Part shown: positions 1 to 5,544 of the stretch, piece by piece
Layout of the letters: each line of letters begins with the position of its first letter
Numbering within the stretch: the first letter of the stretch is position 1
Origin: Melioribacteraceae bacterium
GTDB lineage: Bacteria; Bacteroidota; Ignavibacteria; Ignavibacteriales; Melioribacteraceae
Length of the DNA: 5,544 bases
Reading direction: 5' to 3'
Assembly (NCBI GenBank): GCA_027858595.1
Contig: JAQICK010000190.1
Span: 1 to 5,544 of the forward strand
Made by a program: the position numbers and the translations under genes
Notes under the pieces: model-generated
Seen by the model: only the letters and a program-made list of their open reading frames with translations
Database searches by the model: none
What the model was told of the DNA's origin: nothing

Positions 1-831
1 ATTGAAAAAGAAAAAAGATTATTTGGACTAGAACAATCTCTAAAGAAAAAAGGTGAAGATATTGAGCGTAAAGAAAGTATTTCAACTGAAACTCTTAGAA
101 TGCAAATGTCTATTCTTGAAAAGAAAGAAAAAGAACTAGCTGCGAGAGAAGCCGATATTGAGAAGGACAGAATATACTCTGAAAAGATGTTGCAACAAGA
201 GGCGGAATCACTTGAACAAAGAGAAATGGAATTAATTCAAGAACGTAAAGATATTTTAAAATCTAAAATTGAGAATAAGGAAACATACATTCAAGAAACA
301 AGTAAAATTGGTATTAATAAAGATGAAGTAAATCTTGGAGTAAATAGACTTAAAGAAGAACGAGCTGAAATTGAAAGCAAAACTTTAATTGAGCCAGGAA
401 AACCGGCGGCAGAAACACACATTTTCAAAGAAGATTCATCACCTCAACTTCCTGCTGGTCTTGAAATTAAACGTGATCGAATGCAATATTTTCAACATTA
501 TAAATATGAATTTATTTCAATAGTAATTGTTAATTTATCAAGATGTACTTCTGATAAAGCCGTTGAGTTTAAAAATTTCTTAAATGAAATTTATGAAGAG
601 AATAGCAAAAAAATTATTCTCGACGTTTCTTTCTCTGAATTTCTCGATTCTACTTTCCTTGGTGTAATGGTAGCTTTCTTAAAGCAGTTAAGACGCAACG
701 ATAGAGAAATGAAAGTAATTGTTGAGCTTCAAAAAATGACAACTACTACATTTATTCTTTCTGGTTTAGATAGGGTATTTACTTTAGAAGAGGATTTGAA
801 TGCCGCATTCTACGATTTTTATAATGGATAA
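1..831 (+). CDS. Coiled-coil protein with C-terminal STAS domain (5' end outside window)
   Basis: The reading frame is open from base 1 to the TAA at 829-831 (276 visible residues). The heptad pattern already runs at the left edge, so the true start lies upstream; the internal ATGs at 100 and 106 fall inside the coiled coil and are unlikely starts. Visible residues 1 to about 127 are highly charged, Glu/Lys-rich heptads (for example LEKKEKELAAREADIEKDR). A Pro/Gly-bearing linker follows (about 131-153), then a STAS domain (about 154-276). STAS marks are a hydrophobic strand (FISIVIVNLS), the strand KIILDVSFSEF, the loop DSTFLG with Ser217 at the position phosphorylated in SpoIIAA/RsbV-type antagonists, and the closing motif LSGLDRVF. 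Family knowledge: such domains bind anti-sigma kinases or sense nucleotides and partners in cytoplasmic switches. No signal peptide or membrane segment is visible. The partner is unknown; co-transcription with the transporter 48 bases downstream is possible. The STAS call is firm, the role is not. Confidence 0.85.
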   Translation: MEKEKRLFGLEQSLKKKGEDIERKESISTETLRMQMSILEKKEKELAAREADIEKDRIYSEKMLQQEAESLEQREMELIQERKDILKSKIENKETYIQETSKIGINKDEVNLGVNRLKEERAEIESKTLIEPGKPAAETHIFKEDSSPQLPAGLEIKRDRMQYFQHYKYEFISIVIVNLSRCTSDKAVEFKNFLNEIYEENSKKIILDVSFSEFLDSTFLGVMVAFLKQLRRNDREMKVIVELQKMTTTTFILSGLDRVFTLEEDLNAAFYDFYNG

Positions 832-879
832 GTCTCTCTAATATTTTCATTAAACCTATTATTTAATTAAAATTATAAA

Positions 880-3036
880 ATGATGAACTTTATTCGTAAT
901 ATTTTCAAATCAACCTTCAGTGGAACTTCAGGTAAAAAACTAAATACTTTCGGTGGTGTTTTTACTCCAGATGTTTTAACAATACTTGGCGTAATAATGT
1001 ACCTGCGTTTAGGCTGGGTTGTAGGCAATGCAGGTTTGCTTGGAGCAATTTTAATTATCCTTCTTGCCAAAACAATTACTATCGCTACTGGGTTATCTAT
1101 GTCATCAATGACAACCAATATTAAAATTGGTGTCGGTGGTGCCTATTCAATTATTTCTAAATCACTAGGATTAGAAGCCGGCGGAAGTATCGGAATTCCC
1201 TTCTACATTTCACAGGCTCTATCTTCTGCCCTCTATATTGCAGGGTTTACAGCAGGATGGTTGCTTATGTTTCCCGCCCACTCGCCAGTTATTATTTCAG
1301 TATCTACTTGGATAGTTATTATTTCTATTTCATATATTAGCACTCTTTTTGCTATTCGTATTCAATATATAGTTATGGCGGTAATTGCATTATCCTTATT
1401 ATCTATTTTTCTTGCTCCCACTGAGTTTGCGTCAAACGTACATTTGGTAGGAAATTTTGAAGATGCATCTTTTTGGGAAGTCTTTGCAGTATTCTTTCCT
1501 GCAGTAACTGGCATTATGGCTGGTGCTAATCTTTCTGGAGATCTAAAAAATCCTCGCAAAGCAATTCCACAAGGAACACTTTCTGCAATATTTGTTACTA
1601 TGCTAATTTACATTAGCTTGGCTTATATGCTTTCTATCATTGCTTCTCCGGCAGAACTAAGAAGCAATGAAATGATAATGGTAGAGAAAGCCAATTGGGG
1701 ATTTATTGTTACTCTTGGTATTCTTGCAGCTACATTCTCTTCTGCTCTTGGTGGAATGGTTGGTGCACCAAGAATTCTTGAAGCTCTTTCTCTCAACCAT
1801 ACTATTCCGTTTTCAAAATTTTTCATTATTAAATCGAAAAGTGGTGAGCCAAGAAATGCAATTATTTTTACTGGTTTAGTTATTTTACTTCCCCTTTTAC
1901 TGGGTGATTTCAATGCTCTTGCTACACTTATAACAATGTTCTTTTTAATTACTTACGGAATTTTAAACCTTATTGTTTACATACAGCAAAGCATGAATAT
2001 TATTAGTTTCCGTCCTACTTTTAAAATTCCAAAATTTGTTCCGCTTATTGGTTTCACTGGCTCAATGTTTATTATGTTTTTAATAAATCCTATTTTTGGA
2101 TTAGTAGCAATTCTTACAATTGTTGGAATTTACATTTATTTAACTCGACAAGGATTACACGCAAATTGGGGCGGAGATATACGTGGAGGAATGTTTTTAG
2201 CAATAGCAGAAAGGGCTTCACAAATTGCTAGCAAATTTCCGACACATCAAGTTGTGTGGAAACCAGATATATTGTTGCCAATTGAAGACCCAACAGGATG
2301 GTCTGGTCCACTTTTATTTATAAGAAATGTTACGTTTCCAGCAGGTTCAATTTTTGCTTTCTCGGTTAAAGACAAAGATATTGAGGAGAGTGATAAATCA
2401 CTAAAAGAACTTTTGAAGCCAATTTTCGATGAAGATGTTTTAGTCAATTCCACTGTAATTGAAGAACACGACTTTATTCACGGAGCAAAAATTGTAATTC
2501 AAACTTTACGTGGTGGGTCCTTCCGACCAAATACTCTATTCTTAACTATTGGCGAAGATTCGCGTAAGGATATTAACATTTCGCATCTTGTTGAAATTGC
2601 TACTAAAAACGAATTAAGTGTTTTAATTTTAAGGCAACATTCTCGTGTTGCTTTTGGAATGCAAAATGATATTAACATTTGGCTACGCGATAAATCTCCT
2701 AACTGGCATTTAACTGTGTTAATTGCCTTACAAATTCAACTCAACTGGGGTGGAAAAATAAATCTAGTTACTGGTGCAGAAAGTGAGGATGATAAACCTC
2801 GTTTACTAAAATTTCTAAACCGTTTGAGTGACCAAACACGTTTGCCTTCGCTGTCGGAATTTCATGTTCTTGTTGGTGATTTTAAATCTGCTCTCAAAAA
2901 TGCACCACGTGCGGATATAAATATTATGGGTGTAGGCGATAATCTTCCTTTTGAAATGATGCGCGAAACGTCTGAGTTAACTAAATCATCTTGTCTTTTT
3001 ATAAAAGATACAGGAACTGTTTCTGCAATTGTTTAA
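880..3036 (+). CDS. SLC12-type cation-chloride cotransporter homologue (APC superfamily)
   Basis: Complete 718-residue inner-membrane transporter. By eye there are 12 membrane segments in residues 24-422, then a soluble C-terminal domain (about 428-718) containing the SLC12_C-like stretch VVWKPDILLPIEDP. SLC12 hallmarks are GVFTPDVLTILGVIMYLRLGWVVG in TM1 (residues 26-49, key residues LTILGVI), GGAYSIISKSLG before TM3, and FFPAVTGIMAGANLSGDLKNP from TM6 (F205-P225, key residues PAVTGIM). Compared from memory with human NKCC1, the K+ site residues Tyr383, Pro496 and Thr499 match Y119, P207 and T210. The Na+ site residues Ala610, Ser613 and Ser614 match A284, S287 and S288. The Cl- site tyrosine in TM10 matches Y359, and TM1 Asn is replaced by T34. 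This suggests electroneutral Na+/K+/Cl- symport; the substrate is inferred, and amino-acid transport by an APC relative cannot be excluded. ATGs at 880 and 883 are tandem; no Shine-Dalgarno is seen, only an A/T-rich leader. The gene is convergent with the peptidase gene. Confidence 0.9.
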   Translation: MMNFIRNIFKSTFSGTSGKKLNTFGGVFTPDVLTILGVIMYLRLGWVVGNAGLLGAILIILLAKTITIATGLSMSSMTTNIKIGVGGAYSIISKSLGLEAGGSIGIPFYISQALSSALYIAGFTAGWLLMFPAHSPVIISVSTWIVIISISYISTLFAIRIQYIVMAVIALSLLSIFLAPTEFASNVHLVGNFEDASFWEVFAVFFPAVTGIMAGANLSGDLKNPRKAIPQGTLSAIFVTMLIYISLAYMLSIIASPAELRSNEMIMVEKANWGFIVTLGILAATFSSALGGMVGAPRILEALSLNHTIPFSKFFIIKSKSGEPRNAIIFTGLVILLPLLLGDFNALATLITMFFLITYGILNLIVYIQQSMNIISFRPTFKIPKFVPLIGFTGSMFIMFLINPIFGLVAILTIVGIYIYLTRQGLHANWGGDIRGGMFLAIAERASQIASKFPTHQVVWKPDILLPIEDPTGWSGPLLFIRNVTFPAGSIFAFSVKDKDIEESDKSLKELLKPIFDEDVLVNSTVIEEHDFIHGAKIVIQTLRGGSFRPNTLFLTIGEDSRKDINISHLVEIATKNELSVLILRQHSRVAFGMQNDINIWLRDKSPNWHLTVLIALQIQLNWGGKINLVTGAESEDDKPRLLKFLNRLSDQTRLPSLSEFHVLVGDFKSALKNAPRADINIMGVGDNLPFEMMRETSELTKSSCLFIKDTGTVSAIV

Positions 3037-3064
3037 TGCTTTATTTAATTGATTTGACCTATGC

Positions 3065-3088
3065 AAAAGACGATGCACTGCATCGTCT
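3065..3088 (-). terminator. Possible hairpin terminator for the peptidase gene
   Basis: The 10-base-arm hairpin begins 12 bases after the TAA of the minus-strand peptidase gene. In that direction it is followed by a short T run (four T counting the last stem base) before GCATAGG. The stem is strong for an AT-rich genome but the T run is short. On the plus strand the hairpin is followed by CAACTAC with no T run, so intrinsic termination of the transporter transcript there is less likely, although it is the only hairpin in the convergent gap. Confidence 0.4.
3068..3088. repeat. 21-base intergenic palindrome between convergent genes
   Basis: AGACGATGCA (3068-3077) and TGCATCGTCT (3079-3088) are perfect reverse complements around a single central C at 3078. 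A further 4-base inverted pair, TATG (3060-3063) and CATA (3095-3098), flanks it. On the minus strand the flank plus arm reads GTAGTTGAGACGATGCA, recalling the GTAG-GA-AC opening of the palindrome at 3286-3313. It is either a dispersed palindromic repeat or a plain hairpin terminator; the two are not exclusive. Confidence 0.75.
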
Positions 3089-3100
3089 CAACTACATAAT

Positions 3101-5512
3101 TTATTTTAACAACAGCATTTTGCGACTCTCAAGAAAATCCCCACTAATCAATCTGTAAAAATAAATTCCACTTGTTAGGTTAGTTGCATTAAATATAATT
3201 TCATAATTTCCTGCACTTTGTTTTTTATTTACCAGCGTTGCAACTTCACGTCCTAGTATGTCGTAAATTTTTAGACTTATATTTTGTGGCGACACGCCGT
3301 GGCGTGTTTCTACAGGAATTGAATATTTTATTTTTGTTGTTGGGTTAAAAGGATTTGGATAATTTTGTAAAAGTGAATATGCAGTTGGAAATTCTAATTC
3401 ATCATTTACAGAAACAATATTATTTGAGTATTGAAATATTTCAACATCATCAATATACCAGCCATCCTCTTCAATGTATTCATCGGAGTTGAATTCAAAT
3501 TTTAAATAGATTTGGTTGCCACTATATTCGTTTAGATTTACAATTTCGGTAATCCATTCACTTTGGTTTCCATCATAAATATATTCATTAGATGGCTGAA
3601 AATTACCCGAACCAATTTTTGAACTTCCTCCCCCAATTGGCTGCCAAGTAATTGAATCGGTGCTTATTGATACTTGTCCGTAATCCCATCCTGATTCAAT
3701 ATTATACTTTGTCTTAAACTTTAAATACGGACTTGAAATAGAAGTTAAATCAATAGCAGAGCTTGTTAATACCGATTCTGTGTTTGATAAATAATCTCCA
3801 ATTCTACTATCAGTTACAGAGGACGGAGTTGTATAAAATGTATTTGTTGTAACTTCCCAATTTTTACTAACGTTTGATTTGTAGCTCCAATTCTCAAGTG
3901 TATTAAGAGAATCGATATAATATGTTTTTGGAGCACCAACAACAAAAGAATAATTATCAGTTGAAAGTAATAATTCGCCAGAATAATAATTTAACTCAAT
4001 GAATACAGAATCGGATGCTTGCGTTGTATCATTAACCATAAATGAAATGTCATCTTCTATACTTACACTTGTCCTTGATGAAATACTTCCGATATTAAAA
4101 TTATTTCCACTGAGTAGTAGTGCATTATCACTAATGTTTACAATTGTTTTAACATTAGTGATATCCTCAAGTCCTTTGTTTTTAAGTTCAATGCTAATGG
4201 AACCAGTATCGCCAGCAGAATAGGACTCTTTATCAAAACCAAAATTTAGTGTGTTTACAAATCCACCACCAACCCAAGCAAGATAAAGATTAGGATAAAC
4301 GTTCTCTTCGGCAAGTGGAATAATTCTATCCTCAGCAGGCCAAAAGCCATCACTACCATTTCCAACTTCTGGAGTCATTGCATAAATTTTATTTTTTTCT
4401 GTCTGCTCCCCATAAAACCAATCGTCAGAATCACCATTTACAGCATAAATAATTTCGGCAGAATATCCCCACGTGTAATTGTTGTATTGCGTCATGTCGG
4501 TAGCAATTTTTCTGTAAAATATTGAATCGGGTGTTTCTTCTGGAATATAACCCCAAGGAGTTATTAGCAAATTGCTGTATGTGTGATAATTTAATGCTAA
4601 TCTAAAATTGTTTTCAATGCAGTATTGACGCACTGTTTCTGTCTCTGGCTCAGAAAAGCCAGCTGTTCCACGGTATACGTTTGAGGAAGGATTACTGCTC
4701 GTCCAAAGATCATCAGCATAGCCCCACTTGTAACCAAAATTTCTATTTAAATCAACGCCATAGGAACCATCAATATTGTATTGTCTGTTTTTTCGCCACA
4801 TCCCACCACCATTAGGGTTTGTAGATTCATTGTAAACATATCCATCAGGATTAATAACTGGAATAAAATACATTTCACGATTATCAATAAGATAGGTTGC
4901 TTCAGCATCAGTTCCATAATTTTCTAAAAGATAAAACATGTAATAAATCATCTGCATCATACTTTCGGGCTCTTTTGCATGAATTAGTGCAGTATATAGA
5001 ACCTCTGGTTCATCCTCGTTTATATTTGGATTGTCAGAAATTCTAACAGCATAAATTGGACGACCTTCATCGGAAGCACCAATGCTATCTTTAATAGAAA
5101 TTAGGTTTGGATAAAGAGAAATCATTTCATCGATTTTTTGCCACACTTCATCGAGAGTATAAAATCCACCCATTGAGCCTTTAGTAAATCCGTTAACTTT
5201 AAATTGCGAAATGTTTTTTGAAAGAGAAAAATTATTAGAACTTTTCTCTTGTAGCTCAGTATAGTGTTTGTCCCAATTATCAATTATAACATTATAATTT
5301 ATTGAAGTATTATTAAGAGATTTAAACTCCGCTTCATTTAGAAATATATCTAGTGAGCCATCTCTATTTTGATAAGCATCATCTAGTGGTATTCCAATTC
5401 TTAGTAGTTCAACAATCTCTGCTTTATTGGAAATATATACTTTAACTTTTTTGTAATTTTCGGCAAACATTAAAGTTGATATGAACATTAAAACTAATAT
5501 TATTTTTTTCAT
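3101..5512 (-). CDS. Secreted M14 zinc carboxypeptidase with T9SS sorting domain
   Basis: Complete 803-residue exported enzyme. Order: signal peptide (about 1-17, KK then a hydrophobic core, likely cut after LMFA); pro-region-like segment (about 18-112); M14 catalytic domain (about 116-415); CARDB/NEW3-like beta-sandwich (about 420-526); immune-inhibitor-A/MAM-like sandwich (about 529-696; WDYGQVSISTDS, GWYIDDVEIF); T9SS type A sorting domain (about 713-803, ending SRKMLLLK). Catalytic residues by alignment to carboxypeptidase A: zinc ligands H178, E181 and H310; substrate-binding R240, R243, N256 and R257; Y356; general base E382 in MTPEVG. All are present, so an active metallocarboxypeptidase removing C-terminal residues from peptides is expected. 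T9SS would carry it across the outer membrane and anchor or release it. Asp at positions equivalent to 253 and 255 suggests some preference for basic residues (inference). AAAAGAG at 5519-5525 lies 6 nt before the ATG and could be a weak ribosome site. The sorting domain carries an in-frame palindromic insertion (3286-3313). Confidence 0.93.
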   Translation of the reverse strand: MKKIILVLMFISTLMFAENYKKVKVYISNKAEIVELLRIGIPLDDAYQNRDGSLDIFLNEAEFKSLNNTSINYNVIIDNWDKHYTELQEKSSNNFSLSKNISQFKVNGFTKGSMGGFYTLDEVWQKIDEMISLYPNLISIKDSIGASDEGRPIYAVRISDNPNINEDEPEVLYTALIHAKEPESMMQMIYYMFYLLENYGTDAEATYLIDNREMYFIPVINPDGYVYNESTNPNGGGMWRKNRQYNIDGSYGVDLNRNFGYKWGYADDLWTSSNPSSNVYRGTAGFSEPETETVRQYCIENNFRLALNYHTYSNLLITPWGYIPEETPDSIFYRKIATDMTQYNNYTWGYSAEIIYAVNGDSDDWFYGEQTEKNKIYAMTPEVGNGSDGFWPAEDRIIPLAEENVYPNLYLAWVGGGFVNTLNFGFDKESYSAGDTGSISIELKNKGLEDITNVKTIVNISDNALLLSGNNFNIGSISSRTSVSIEDDISFMVNDTTQASDSVFIELNYYSGELLLSTDNYSFVVGAPKTYYIDSLNTLENWSYKSNVSKNWEVTTNTFYTTPSSVTDSRIGDYLSNTESVLTSSAIDLTSISSPYLKFKTKYNIESGWDYGQVSISTDSITWQPIGGGSSKIGSGNFQPSNEYIYDGNQSEWITEIVNLNEYSGNQIYLKFEFNSDEYIEEDGWYIDDVEIFQYSNNIVSVNDELEFPTAYSLLQNYPNPFNPTTKIKYSIPVETRHGVSPQNISLKIYDILGREVATLVNKKQSAGNYEIIFNATNLTSGIYFYRLISGDFLESRKMLLLK
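3286..3313 (-). repeat. 28-base imperfect palindrome in frame within the T9SS domain
   Basis: The core is a perfect 7-base inverted repeat, ACACGCC (3292-3298) and GGCGTGT (3301-3307), separated by GT. Outside the core the arms continue to 3286 and 3313 with three Watson-Crick pairs, two G-T pairs and one mismatch. Read on the minus strand it begins GTAGAAACACGCC and encodes residues V734-P742 (VETRHGVSP). It is visibly GC-richer than the surrounding AT-rich gene and falls in the linker between the KIKYSIP strand and the SLKIYDILG strand, where sorting domains of this type usually have only a few variable residues. A short dispersed palindromic element fits best; its status as a multi-copy repeat cannot be shown from one window. 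Confidence 0.65.
4126..4163. repeat. 13-base inverted repeat inside the peptidase gene
   Basis: TATCACTAATGTT (4126-4138) and AACATTAGTGATA (4151-4163) are exact reverse complements separated by 12 bases. They lie in the part of the peptidase gene encoding ITNVKTIVNISDN of the first beta-sandwich module. The transcript could fold into a 13-bp stem with a 12-base loop here. No function is assigned; the repeat may be coincidental in AT-rich coding sequence. Confidence 0.5.
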
Positions 5513-5544
5513 TTTAAACTCTTTTGGGCTGAGTTCTAATATAG

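Noticed and set aside
832..879. Possible promoter or terminator in the 48-base gap between the STAS gene and the transporter gene.
   Set aside because: No inverted repeat with a T run and no good TAnnTTTG match is visible; the stretch is simply A/T-rich leader.
873..1118. Minus-strand open frame opposite the start of the transporter gene, and similar open frames at 1362-1559, 1623-1913 and 2247-2453 (-) and 3999-4223 (+).
   Set aside because: They lie opposite strongly supported genes, have no recognisable domain, and their compositions mirror the opposite strand; they are shadows.
2569..2680. The 13-base direct repeat GATATTAACATTT at 2569-2581 and 2668-2680, part of a DINI tetrapeptide seen three times in the transporter C-terminal domain (D564, D597, D679).
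   Set aside because: The surrounding sequence shows no extended similarity, the third DINI uses different codons, and Asp-Ile-Asn-Ile is easily reached in AT-rich beta-strand coding sequence. Chance or mild fold constraint is enough.
4645..4662. Small inverted repeat CTGGCT/AGCCAG with a 6-base loop in the peptidase coding region.
   Set aside because: Arms of six bases are common by chance and it lies in conserved catalytic-domain coding sequence (region of GFSEPETE).
5536..5543. TATATTAG on the minus strand, close to the Bacteroidota -10 element TAnnTTTG, upstream of the peptidase gene.
   Set aside because: It has one mismatch in an AT-rich region, and the place where a -33 element would lie is outside the window, so it cannot be supported.

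Overview
The window is AT-rich and holds three protein-coding genes and two conspicuous GC-richer palindromes. The best clue to the host is the last gene, a secreted peptidase ending in a type IX secretion (Por/T9SS) type A sorting domain with the LQNYPNPFNPTTKIKYSIP and KIYDILGREVATL signatures. That wording is characteristic of the Bacteroidota/Chlorobiota side of the tree, and especially of Ignavibacteria-like lineages. The low GC content and the lack of a Shine-Dalgarno sequence before the transporter gene fit this. The assignment is inferred from protein style; no marker gene is present.

Layout: bases 1-831 (+) are the 3' part of a gene whose start lies upstream of the window. It encodes a long charged coiled coil followed by a C-terminal STAS domain (anti-sigma-factor-antagonist fold). 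After 48 bases without a visible terminator comes a complete gene at 880-3036 (+) for a 12-TM SLC12-type cation-chloride cotransporter homologue with its cytosolic C-terminal domain. By-eye comparison with vertebrate NKCC1 finds residues corresponding to the K+, Cl- and Na+ sites. A 64-base convergent intergenic gap (3037-3100) carries a near-perfect 21-base palindrome. Bases 3101-5512 (-) encode a complete, multi-domain, secreted M14 zinc carboxypeptidase.

Functional links: the STAS gene and the transporter are co-oriented and close, so they may be co-transcribed, but nothing else proves a link. The carboxypeptidase is convergent and looks independent: it has a signal peptide, pro-region, M14 catalytic domain, two beta-sandwich modules and a T9SS tail, and so should act at or beyond the outer membrane.

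The least ordinary signal is a 28-base imperfect palindrome (3286-3313) lying in frame inside the T9SS sorting domain. It looks like a small mobile palindromic element that has been accommodated as about nine codons. The palindrome in the convergent gap may be a non-coding relative. I see no RNA gene, CRISPR array, insertion sequence or defence system, and no intergenic stretch longer than 64 bases.
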